Part shown: positions 44,363 to 51,276 of the stretch, piece after piece
How the letters are laid out: every line of letters begins with the position of its first letter
Position numbering within the stretch: the stretch's first letter is position 1
Assembly (NCBI RefSeq): GCF_001435375.1
Contig: NZ_AYYZ01000030.1
Location: 1-64,000, forward strand
Direction of reading: 5' to 3'
DNA length: 64,000 bases
Origin: Ligilactobacillus araffinosus DSM 20653
GTDB taxonomy: Bacteria; Bacillota; Bacilli; Lactobacillales; Lactobacillaceae
Notes under the pieces: model-generated
Told to the model about the DNA's origin: nothing
Seen by the model: the letters and a program-made list of their open reading frames with translations, nothing else
Databases searched by the model: none
Position numbers and translations under genes: made by a program

Positions 44363-45928
44363 TTGAAAAAACAAAATTATTTTTTATGTTCGTTAACTTT
44401 AGTTGGAATGCTTGTGGTGGGCAATTTTACATCGGCCGTAAATGCGACCACAGCTCAAAATATTCAAACAGTCAATAGTTCGTTACAAAAATCTTTAAGT
44501 CAAAGTTCAGTAAATGATAATTCATCAAATTCAAGTAATACAAATACAAATCTCACACCGCAGGAACAATTGAAAGTTGCTCAGCAAAAACTTGCGGATG
44601 CTCAGCAAAACTTGCAATCAGCCCAAACAAATTATGATAATGCAACTCAAAAAGCACGTAATTTGAGTCAACAATGGCAAGACTTGGATAATCAATTGGC
44701 CCAATTGCAAGATCAATATTATCAATTATCTGATAAAGATACCGAAGATGCTAAAAACATGTATCAACAAATTGTTAATTTACAGATGCAGATTTCGAAT
44801 ACTTATAAACAATATGTAGCTGCAGTTAACGATCAACAAACGGCTAAAGCGGCTCTTGATAGTGCAAAAAATGCAGTTACAAGCGCTCAACAAGCAGTTA
44901 ATGAAGCCCAAGCAGCGTTGGAAAGTTCATCAAGTAAAACAAATAGTCAATTGAGTTCATCAGCAAGTAGTAAGAAGAACTCAAGTATTGAAAGTTTATC
45001 AAGTAAAACAAGTAGTCAATTGAGTTCATCAGTAAGTAGTAAGAAGAACTCAAGTATTGAAAGTTCATCAAGTAAAACAAGTAGTCAATTGAGTACATCA
45101 ACAAGTAGTAAGAAAAACTCAAGTATTGAAAGTTCATCAAGTAAAACAAGCAGTCAATTGAGTTCATCGTCAAGCAGTAAGAAGAACTCAAGTATTGAAA
45201 GTTCATCAAGTAAAACAAGCAGCCAATTGAGTACATCAACAAGTAGTAAGAAGAACTCAAGTGTTGAAAGTTCATCAAGTAAAACAAGTAGTCAATTGAG
45301 TTCATCAGCAAGTAGTAAGAAGAACTCAAATGTTGAAAGTTCATCAAGTAAAACAAGCAGCCAATTGAGTACATCAACAAGTAGTAAGAAGAACTCAAGT
45401 ATTGAAAGTTCATCAAGTAAAACAAGCAGTCACTTAAGTTCATCAACAAGTAGTAAGAAGAACTCAAATGTTGAAAGTTCATCAAGTAAAACAAGCAGTC
45501 ACTTAAGTTCATCAGCAAGTAGTAAGAAAAACTCAAATGTTGAAAGTTCATCAAGTAAAACAAGCAGTCAATTAAGTTCATCATCAAGCAGTAAGAAGGA
45601 CTCAAGTGTTGAAAGTAACTCAAGCATTGAGTCAAATAATTCAAAAAAGACGATTGCCCCAGATAAAAATATTATTGATCCAGGAAACAAAAATGTAGAA
45701 TCTTCAATGAACTTGGCTAAAAGTGAAGATCCGACAGCTAAGAATTCAAACAAATCAGCATTTCGAGGACAAATAGATGCAAAGCAATCAGATGTTTCAA
45801 AAGAGAATGCTGATAACTGTAAGTTGCCGGCAACCGGTGAACAACGTGGAATTTTAACAGCAGTTGGAGCCATAATCTTAGCTGGCTTGGGAGCAATGAT
45901 TCCTTTTAGAAAAAAGAGTGATAAATAA
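44363..45928 (+). CDS. Ser-rich-repeat LPxTG surface protein with coiled-coil head
   Basis: 521 aa. Start TTG after AAGGAGG. Signal peptide to about residue 28; Asn/Ser-rich segment; an alpha-helical coiled-coil about 66-185 (repeats such as QQKLADAQQNLQSAQ); then ten 23-residue Ser/Lys repeats about 187-416; a Ser/Asn/Lys linker; and LPATG at 488-492 with hydrophobic tail and RKKSDK. It resembles small serine-rich repeat proteins, which are usually O-glycosylated. However, no accessory SecA2/SecY2 or GtfAB is in the window. The coiled-coil head has no recognisable ligand-binding domain. Probable sortase client. Confidence 0.85.
   Translation: MKKQNYFLCSLTLVGMLVVGNFTSAVNATTAQNIQTVNSSLQKSLSQSSVNDNSSNSSNTNTNLTPQEQLKVAQQKLADAQQNLQSAQTNYDNATQKARNLSQQWQDLDNQLAQLQDQYYQLSDKDTEDAKNMYQQIVNLQMQISNTYKQYVAAVNDQQTAKAALDSAKNAVTSAQQAVNEAQAALESSSSKTNSQLSSSASSKKNSSIESLSSKTSSQLSSSVSSKKNSSIESSSSKTSSQLSTSTSSKKNSSIESSSSKTSSQLSSSSSSKKNSSIESSSSKTSSQLSTSTSSKKNSSVESSSSKTSSQLSSSASSKKNSNVESSSSKTSSQLSTSTSSKKNSSIESSSSKTSSHLSSSTSSKKNSNVESSSSKTSSHLSSSASSKKNSNVESSSSKTSSQLSSSSSSKKDSSVESNSSIESNNSKKTIAPDKNIIDPGNKNVESSMNLAKSEDPTAKNSNKSAFRGQIDAKQSDVSKENADNCKLPATGEQRGILTAVGAIILAGLGAMIPFRKKSDK
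44921..45610 (+). repeat. Ten 69-bp tandem repeats encoding Ser-rich stalk
   Basis: Ten in-frame 23-codon units beginning ESSSSKTSSQLSSSxSSKKN. Two subtypes alternate in part: STST units (3, 5, 7) and SSSA or SSSS units. Units 8 and 9 carry H in place of Q. High nucleotide identity indicates recent expansion or homogenisation. Confidence 0.95.
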
Positions 45929-45936
45929 TATACGAT

Positions 45937-45965
45937 AAAAGGTCGGGATTTCCCGGCTTTTTATC
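45937..45965 (+). terminator. Terminator of the Ser-rich protein gene
   Basis: AAAAGGTCGGGA/TCCCGGCTTTTT hairpin after the stop. Confidence 0.8.
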
Positions 45966-46022
45966 TTTTTGAAAGAAGAGTAGAATAAGAGGATATGTTA
46001 TAAGATTCAAGGAAGTGGAAAA

Positions 46023-46349
46023 ATGGCAGTTACGATTACTGATCAAAACTTTGCTGACGAAACAGCGAGTGGATTAGTTTTGCTTGATTTTTGGGGCGAT
46101 TGGTGTCAACCATGTAAGATGTTTGATCCGGTTCTTAGACAACTTGAAGGCCAATTTGGCAATCAAATCAAGTTTGCAAAGGTTGATGTTGGGCAATACC
46201 GAGAACTTGCAGAACAATTTGGAATTCAAAATATTCCGACTCAAATCTTATTTGTTGACGGCCAGGCCAAAGAGAAAATTACGGGATACCGTCCATTCAA
46301 ACCATTTGAAGATTATCTTCGTCAAAAAATTGATCAATATCTAAACTAA
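46023..46349 (+). CDS. Thioredoxin-family protein
   Basis: 108 aa, one thioredoxin domain. The active site is WCQPCK in place of the usual WCGPCK; the cis-Pro is in IPTQILFVDG. It reduces protein disulphides in the cytoplasm. 15 bp before the crcB pair, so probably cotranscribed. The Gln in the CxxC loop should change the redox potential. Confidence 0.9.
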   Translation: MAVTITDQNFADETASGLVLLDFWGDWCQPCKMFDPVLRQLEGQFGNQIKFAKVDVGQYRELAEQFGIQNIPTQILFVDGQAKEKITGYRPFKPFEDYLRQKIDQYLN

Positions 46350-46364
46350 AAGGAAGAATTTAAA

Positions 46365-46754
46365 ATGAGTGATAAGGTAAAAAACTATTTGAGTGTTGCT
46401 TGCTTTGCCTTTTTCGGCGGAATCAGCAGATATTATTTAGGAAAAGTTTGGCAAAGCAGCGGAACGATCGTGGCAAATTTGGCAGGGTGTTTTTTGCTAG
46501 CCTTTTTGACGTATTATGTGATTAAGCGCGACTTGCTTGCTGGATGGTTGAATGTTGGCTTAGGGACCGGCTTTATTGGGACATTTACAACTTTTTCTTC
46601 ATTTACAGTTGATTTCATGAAACTGGTAAACGCCCATCATTTGATTCATGCGATGGTTTATTTAAGTATTAGTATTCTAGGCGGCTTTTTATGTGTAACT
46701 CTAGGCTATGTTTTAGCAAGTCGGCTTGTTAAGAAGGAAAAGGGTGAATTTTAA
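46365..46754 (+). CDS. crcB: CrcB/Fluc fluoride channel subunit 1
   Basis: 129 aa, four helices. Fluc signature: GGISRYYLG, GTFTTFSSFTVD and a central Asn-containing helix (VANLAGCFLLAF). It exports fluoride as an antiparallel dimer. It overlaps the next crcB gene by one base (TAATG), the usual arrangement for heterodimeric Fluc pairs. AAAAGGAAG precedes the ATG. Confidence 0.93.
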   Translation: MSDKVKNYLSVACFAFFGGISRYYLGKVWQSSGTIVANLAGCFLLAFLTYYVIKRDLLAGWLNVGLGTGFIGTFTTFSSFTVDFMKLVNAHHLIHAMVYLSISILGGFLCVTLGYVLASRLVKKEKGEF

Positions 46755-47113
46755 TGATTTGGATGTTAGGTTTAGCCGCGAGCATCGGGGCATGTGTTCG
46801 GTATTTTTTAACTAATTTGATCAAAAAATACGTTAAGGGCTTATTTCCATTAGCAACGTTCTTTTTAAATATTTCGGGAGCCCTTGTTTTAGGATTCGTT
46901 GTTGGAATCAAGCTCAAGACATTATCATATGCAATTCTTGGAACCGGTTTTTTAGGCGGTTACACAACCTTTTCAACGTTTAATACGGAATTGTTTGCAT
47001 TGTTGGATGACCGTAACTATAAGATGGCATTGTTATACGGAATATTAAGTTATGTGGTTGGAATCAGCTTTGCATTTTTAGGGCTTATGCTTGGTCAGCA
47101 TTTGATTGGTTAA
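46754..47113 (+). CDS. crcB: CrcB/Fluc fluoride channel subunit 2
   Basis: 119 aa, four helices. GACVRYFLTNLI, FFLNISGALVLGFV and GGYTTFSTFNTE match the Fluc family. Partner of the preceding subunit, coupled through TAATG. Confidence 0.93.
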   Translation: MIWMLGLAASIGACVRYFLTNLIKKYVKGLFPLATFFLNISGALVLGFVVGIKLKTLSYAILGTGFLGGYTTFSTFNTELFALLDDRNYKMALLYGILSYVVGISFAFLGLMLGQHLIG

Positions 47114-47172
47114 TATGGTAAGATAGTTAGTGATGTTTAGAATTGAAGGATTAATGAATTGGATGGTAAAAA

Positions 47173-48030
47173 ATGAAAACTGCGATTCTGACAGACAGCG
47201 CGGCGATTATTGCTCCTCAAATCAAGCATAAATTAGCAATTAAAACGTTGTCGTTACCGTTATTGTTAAACGGCAAGCGATATTATGAAAAGTATGACTA
47301 TGATCGACAACAGGTTAAGGCAACGCTTCATGAAAAAAATTCGTTTTTAATGTGCGGTCAAGTGTCAGTGACAGCGATTGATGAATTTTTGAATGAACTG
47401 ATTGATAAGGGGTATACAGATGTTATCTGGGTTCACCTAGATAATGATATTAGCGGATTAGGAAATAACCTGCGGTCATACCAACAACGCCATGATCAAA
47501 TCAATATTCATCTGGTTGATTCATATTCAATGGGAGTTGCAGAAGGTAATTTAGCGGTATTAGCAGCAAAACTGGTTGCTCAAGGAAAAGACTGGAATGC
47601 AATTGAACCGATTTTGAAAGAGGTTCGAAATAGTTATCGGACTGTGATGATTTTAAAGAATCTGCGGCATATTTCAACAACCGGATACGTTCGGAATGGC
47701 GTTTTTCCAATTCAGAAAACGATTTTTCGACCGCAGACGTTAATGTCCTTTAATGCTCAGGGACAACTTGAAGTTCAAAATGCTTATATGCAGCATAGCA
47801 AACTTTCACGGAAGATTCGGCGAATGATCATGCCGGCATACCAAGAAATGGCTGGCCAACTTCAAATCACAATTACTGCCATTCGAACCCGACATAATGA
47901 TCAAGTGATTTCCCGTTTGATTAAAGCGATTAACCGGACGTTTCCGGCTGCTCAAATTAAATTATCTGAAATGAATCTTTCGATGATTGCTCATATTGGA
48001 ACAGATGGAATCGTCATCAGTTGGGGATAA
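47173..48030 (+). CDS. DegV-family fatty-acid-binding protein
   Basis: 285 aa. DegV/FakB fold: N-terminal ILTDSAAII, KGYTDVIWVHLDNDISG, then HLVDSYSMGVAEGNLAVLAA, and a C-terminal domain. FakB proteins hold a fatty acid for the kinase FakA; others have unknown ligands. The usual G-T-S-Q-P-s in FakB is represented by MCGQVSVTAIDEF, so it is a divergent member and its fatty-acid role is not certain. The ATG follows GGATGG. Confidence 0.85.
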   Translation: MKTAILTDSAAIIAPQIKHKLAIKTLSLPLLLNGKRYYEKYDYDRQQVKATLHEKNSFLMCGQVSVTAIDEFLNELIDKGYTDVIWVHLDNDISGLGNNLRSYQQRHDQINIHLVDSYSMGVAEGNLAVLAAKLVAQGKDWNAIEPILKEVRNSYRTVMILKNLRHISTTGYVRNGVFPIQKTIFRPQTLMSFNAQGQLEVQNAYMQHSKLSRKIRRMIMPAYQEMAGQLQITITAIRTRHNDQVISRLIKAINRTFPAAQIKLSEMNLSMIAHIGTDGIVISWG

Positions 48031-48037
48031 ACTTTTA

Positions 48038-48078
48038 AATCAGGAATGGTGAATTTGTCATCACTTCTGATTTTTTTT
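48038..48078 (+). terminator. Terminator of the degV gene
   Basis: Imperfect 15-bp stem 48038-48052 with 48058-48072, followed by eight T. The downstream queT promoter overlaps its 3' side. Confidence 0.8.
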
Positions 48079-48083
48079 ATACT
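48055..48083 (+). promoter_or_regulatory. Promoter of the queT operon
   Basis: TTGTCA (48055-48060), 17-bp spacer, TATACT (48078-48083). The predicted start of transcription near 48090 falls directly before the riboswitch. Confidence 0.8.
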
Positions 48084-48091
48084 AAAATATG

Positions 48092-48124
48092 AGTGGTTCG
48101 CGAAAATCCCACTTAAAAAAACTA
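48092..48124 (+). promoter_or_regulatory. preQ1-I riboswitch
   Basis: Layout matches the class I preQ1 aptamer: stem AGTGG (48092-48096), UUC then an 8-nt loop, CCC-ACT closing the stem (48108-48113), and the A-rich tail UAAAAAAACUA (48114-48124) that folds back to make the H-type pseudoknot. The Bacillus queC aptamer has the same AGxGG-UUC-N8-CCCxCU-NAAAAAACUA order. The tail runs straight into AGAAAGAGG, the ribosome binding site of queT, so preQ1 binding should block translation. Confidence 0.9.
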
Positions 48125-48142
48125 GAAAGAGGTTTGATACCT

Positions 48143-48637
48143 GTGAATAATCAAAAAAAACGTTCTTTAGTCAATTTAACGAAAGTCGGAATCGTTGCGG
48201 CTTTATACGCTGCATTGACTTTGGTTTTGTCGCCAATCAGTTACGGTGCAATGCAAATTCGGCTATCTGAAATTTTTAATAACCTTGCCGTTTTCAATAA
48301 GCGTTATATTTGGGCATTAACGATTGGATGTGCAATTGCCAACCTTAATTCCCCGTTAGGAATTGTTGATATTATCTTTGGCTCGCTGGGAACCTTTGTA
48401 ATGACAAGTTTGAGTTACTTTTTAAGCCGGCGAGTCAAATCAACAGCAAGGAAACTGGCGATTGCGGTGGTTGTATGTACGTTGATGACGTGGACGGTTG
48501 CGCTTGAACTTCATTTTGTAAATCACCTTCCATTTTGGCCAACCTACTTGGCCGTAGCAATCGGTGAATTCATTTCAATGATAATTGGTGCAGTAATTTT
48601 TGGAATTTTAAGTAAACGAATTGATTTAACAAAGTAA
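48143..48637 (+). CDS. queT: QueT: ECF transporter S component for preQ1/queuosine precursor
   Basis: 164 aa, about five to six helices. QueT family features: LTKVGIVAALYAALTLVLSP, ISYGAMQIRLSE and SPLGIVDIIFGSLGT. It brings in the queuosine precursor preQ1 together with the shared ECF module. The start is placed at GTG 48143, 10 bp after GAAAGAGG; the longer frame from ATG 48089 would run through the riboswitch and is rejected. Control by the preQ1-I aptamer supports the substrate. DUF2829 and SDR genes follow closely. Confidence 0.92.
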   Translation: MNNQKKRSLVNLTKVGIVAALYAALTLVLSPISYGAMQIRLSEIFNNLAVFNKRYIWALTIGCAIANLNSPLGIVDIIFGSLGTFVMTSLSYFLSRRVKSTARKLAIAVVVCTLMTWTVALELHFVNHLPFWPTYLAVAIGEFISMIIGAVIFGILSKRIDLTK

Positions 48638-48649
48638 TGGAGGATTAAA

Positions 48650-48874
48650 ATGACATTTGAAGAAGTCTTACCAGAATTAAAAAAAGGTAAAAAGGCCGTT
48701 CGAACAGGATGGGGCGGTTCGGAAGAATACATTTTCGTAGTTAGCAATGATACTTTAAACGGTGAATCAATTAATCCATATTTGATGATTCGGACAAAGG
48801 AAAAGCCGGCATTATCGCAATTTATGCCGACTTCATGTGATGTTTTAGCTGAAGATTGGAAGTTGGTCGACTAA
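48650..48874 (+). CDS. DUF2829 protein (Tad2-like family)
   Basis: 74 aa. Single DUF2829 domain: MTFEEVLPELKKGKKAVRTG, W-G-G, then YLMIRTK and a C-terminal AEDWKLVD, which is the hallmark ending. Family members in phages (Tad2) sequester signalling nucleotides of the Thoeris defence; many bacterial copies have unknown roles. Here it is on the chromosome with no phage genes near, between queT (12 bp upstream, TGGAGGA site) and an SDR gene with TAATG overlap. Confidence 0.85.
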   Translation: MTFEEVLPELKKGKKAVRTGWGGSEEYIFVVSNDTLNGESINPYLMIRTKEKPALSQFMPTSCDVLAEDWKLVD

Positions 48875-49629
48875 TGAATTTATATCCGGAATTTGAAGGG
48901 AAAATTGTTGTTATTACGGGTGTTTCATCTGGAATCGGCTTTGAACAGGCTAAAGCTTTTTTGGATGCCGGAGCGAAAGTTTTCGGTGCCGATATTCAAA
49001 ATGGCGGTCAGGTATATGAATTAAATGATCACGGGAACTTTAACTTTACGAAATGTGATGTGAGTGATCCGCAAGAAATTGAAGCCTGGCTGAATCCAAT
49101 TATTGAAAACAACCAAATTGACATTTTGATCAATACGGCCGGAATTCTTGACGATTATGCACCGACCTTGGAAACGACGGAAGATCAGTGGAACAAAGTT
49201 TTTGATACGAATTTGAAAAGTATTTTCAGAATTACAAACTTGATTTTGCCGCAAATGCTTGAAAATGGTCATGGAACAATCGTCAACATGGCATCAATTG
49301 CCGGAATGGTTGCAGGTGGCGGCGGGGCAGCATATACGGCTGCGAAGTTTGGAATTATCGGTTATACAAAGCAATTAGATTATGATTATGCTGCTAAAGG
49401 CATTCGAGCAAATTGTATCGCTCCCGGAGCAATCGAAACTCCAATGAATGCAAAGGACTTTGAAGAAGATGACGGTAAGATGGCCAAATGGGTTGCTGAC
49501 CAAACACCTGCAAAACGGTGGGCTCAGCCAGAAGAAGTGGCTGCATTGACGATGTTCTTAGCAAGTCCGCGAGCTGACTATATTCATGGAACAGCAGTCC
49601 CAATCGATGGCGGCTGGTTAGAAAAATAA
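48874..49629 (+). CDS. Short-chain dehydrogenase/reductase
   Basis: 251 aa classical SDR. Cofactor motif TGVSSGIG, ADIQ (Asp favours NAD(H)), NTAG, catalytic Ser in NMASIAG, and Tyr-x3-Lys in YTAAK. Related to FabG-like and diacetyl/acetoin or gluconate-type reductases; substrate unknown. The ATG overlaps the stop of the DUF2829 gene, so the two are translationally coupled. Confidence 0.9.
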   Translation: MNLYPEFEGKIVVITGVSSGIGFEQAKAFLDAGAKVFGADIQNGGQVYELNDHGNFNFTKCDVSDPQEIEAWLNPIIENNQIDILINTAGILDDYAPTLETTEDQWNKVFDTNLKSIFRITNLILPQMLENGHGTIVNMASIAGMVAGGGGAAYTAAKFGIIGYTKQLDYDYAAKGIRANCIAPGAIETPMNAKDFEEDDGKMAKWVADQTPAKRWAQPEEVAALTMFLASPRADYIHGTAVPIDGGWLEK

Positions 49630-49672
49630 AGTGGTTGGCCTGGAATTCCCAGGGGCAACCACTTTATTTTTT
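49628..49672. terminator. Bidirectional terminator
   Basis: AAAGTGGTTG...CAACCACTTT stem with an inner CCTGG/CCAGG pair, T-rich end. It separates the convergent SDR and VOC genes. Confidence 0.9.
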
Positions 49673-50053
49673 ATACGAGGCAATTTCAATTAAGTTATTA
49701 TCTGGATCAGTAATGTAAATTGAAGTCATTTCACCTTCAGATCCCACCTTTTTTTCAGGACCTTCGATGATATTTACAAAATAACTTTTAAGATGATTCT
49801 CAACATCGCTAATATTGTCACCAACAACGATACATAAATCTGCGGAACCGACCGTTGGATGATCAGCTTTTAAATTGGTTGGTCGGTTTGCCTTTTGCAA
49901 CCGAATCAACTGATGACCGCACCGTAATGTAGTGACATTTTCATTAGTCTGGTCCTCAATGACGGGCATGTCGAAAACTTCGTGATAAAACCGCGTTGCT
50001 TGCGGAATATTACTGACAGTCAAAACAATATGATCAAGACGTCGAACACGCAT
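49664..50053 (-). CDS. VOC (glyoxalase-fold) family protein
   Basis: 129 aa. One VOC domain made of two beta-alpha-beta3 units: RLDHIVLTVSNIPQATRFYH (His metal ligand) and SIYITDPDNNLIEI (Glu ligand). Members are metalloenzymes such as glyoxalase, dioxygenase or fosfomycin resistance; this one resembles virulence-protein-like VOC proteins of unknown activity. The ATG at 50053 follows GGAAGGAGC; the longer frame is rejected. Confidence 0.85.
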   Translation of the reverse strand: MRVRRLDHIVLTVSNIPQATRFYHEVFDMPVIEDQTNENVTTLRCGHQLIRLQKANRPTNLKADHPTVGSADLCIVVGDNISDVENHLKSYFVNIIEGPEKKVGSEGEMTSIYITDPDNNLIEIASYKK

Positions 50054-50139
50054 ATGAATGCTCCTTCCTAAAACAATATTTGAACACATAGTATTATACA
50101 CAATGTAGGTTCATTCGTTAAAAAGTTGACTAATAATTA

Positions 50140-50153
50140 TGAAAGCGTTTATT
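50140..50153 (+). promoter_or_regulatory. cre-like catabolite control site
   Basis: TGAAAGCGTTTATT matches 12 of 14 positions of the cre pattern TGWAANCGNTNWCA. A palindrome AAAGCGCTTT follows at 50156-50165. Both lie just upstream of TATAAT (50171-50176), where CcpA binding would block transcription of the fructokinase gene. Confidence 0.6.
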
Positions 50154-50210
50154 TTAAAGCGCTTTTGTTTTATAATCATAAACGTGAATATATAAATAAG
50201 GAGAAAACAC

Positions 50211-51092
50211 ATGACAAAAAGATATGGTGCAATTGAAGCCGGCGGAACAAAGTTTGTTTGTGCTGTCAGCGATGAAAATTTAAACGTTTTAAAACGAATT
50301 AAGATTCCAACAACGATTCCTGCTGAAACGATGAATGAAGTTTTCAAGTTCTTTGAAGAAAACCCATGCGATGCGATTGGAATTGGTTCATTTGGCCCAA
50401 TTGATGTTAATCGCAATTCAGATACATATGGTTATATTACAACAACACCGAAGGAAGGCTGGGCAAACTACGATTTTCTTGGCGAAATGAAGAAACGTTT
50501 CGATGTTCCATATGCATGGACAACGGACGTTAACGTTGCTGCATATGGTGAATTGAAACGCGGGGCTGCTAAGGGCTTAGATAGTTGCGTCTACTTAACT
50601 GTCGGAACCGGCGTTGGTGGCGGCGGTGTCGTTAATGGCAAATTGCTTGAAGGTTTCGGTCACCCTGAAATGGGGCACATGATTATGCGGCGTCACCCGG
50701 ATGACAAATACGAAGGCCATTGCCCATATCACAAGGACTGCCTTGAAGGATTAACAGCTGGTCCAGCAGTTGAAGCTCGGCACCATGGGGTGAAGGCATA
50801 TGAAATTCCAAAGGATGATCATGACTGGGAAATTGAAGCATATTATCTTGCTCAAGCCTGCATGGACTTAACGGTAGTTCTTTCACCCGAAATGATTATC
50901 TTTGGTGGCGGAGTTTCAAAGCAAGAACAACTTTTCCCAATGATGCGTGAATCATTCAAGAAACAAATGAACGGCTATTTGAAGACGCCTGATTTAAATA
51001 AGTACATCGTTCACTGTGCATTAGGTGACGATGCCGGAATCACTGGATGCTTACTTTTAGCACAAGAAGAAGCTGAAAAGGCAAATAAATAG
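50211..51092 (+). CDS. scrK: ROK-family fructokinase
   Basis: 293 aa. Phosphorylates fructose to fructose 6-phosphate. N-terminal ATP site AIEAGGTKFVCAV, GIGSFGPID, VGTGVGGGG; sugar-binding GHPEMGH; and a zinc site H-x-C-x2-H-x4-C in EGHCPYHKDCLEG, typical of ROK fructokinases. No PTS or sucrose hydrolase gene is adjacent. TAAGGAG precedes the ATG. Regulated probably by carbon catabolite control. Confidence 0.92.
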   Translation: MTKRYGAIEAGGTKFVCAVSDENLNVLKRIKIPTTIPAETMNEVFKFFEENPCDAIGIGSFGPIDVNRNSDTYGYITTTPKEGWANYDFLGEMKKRFDVPYAWTTDVNVAAYGELKRGAAKGLDSCVYLTVGTGVGGGGVVNGKLLEGFGHPEMGHMIMRRHPDDKYEGHCPYHKDCLEGLTAGPAVEARHHGVKAYEIPKDDHDWEIEAYYLAQACMDLTVVLSPEMIIFGGGVSKQEQLFPMMRESFKKQMNGYLKTPDLNKYIVHCALGDDAGITGCLLLAQEEAEKANK

Positions 51093-51103
51093 TTTTAAGC
51101 CAA

Positions 51104-51271
51104 GTGTGACAAAATGGTAAAAACGAGCGTGATAGAAGCAGAAACACGAACGAATCGCGGACGAAGCAAAGATTCGAAAGTTTTCGAACTTCCATTATGC
51201 TCGTTTGTTTTGGAATCCGATCATGATGATATAGCAAAGAGGTTATGACCATAGGTCACAACCTCTTTTTC
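51104..51271 (+). repeat. Structured repeat element, copy A
   Basis: A stretch of about 140 bp plus a terminator hairpin (51237-51271, AGAGGTT...AACCTCT and T run). It is similar to copy B at 53156-53326: both have ACGAGC-TGATAGAAG, GAACGAATCGCG, AGCAAAGATTC, TTTTCGAACTTC, an 18-bp identical TTTGTTTTGGAATCCGAT and GATATAGCAAAGAG. Outer arms AAACGAGC/GCTCGTTT and inner CGAATC/GATTCG can pair. Confidence 0.75.
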
Positions 51272-51276
51272 CTTAT

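Noticed and set aside
44921-45610. 69-bp repeats as a CRISPR or VNTR outside genes
   Set aside because: In-frame coding repeats with codon-level variation.
44898-45644. 248-codon frame on the minus strand
   Set aside because: It is antisense to the Ser-rich repeat array and arises from the codon pattern of the repeats; no start site.
48089-48142. ATG at 48089 as the queT start
   Set aside because: It would place 18 codons across the preQ1-I aptamer and begins at the predicted transcription start; GTG 48143 has a proper site.
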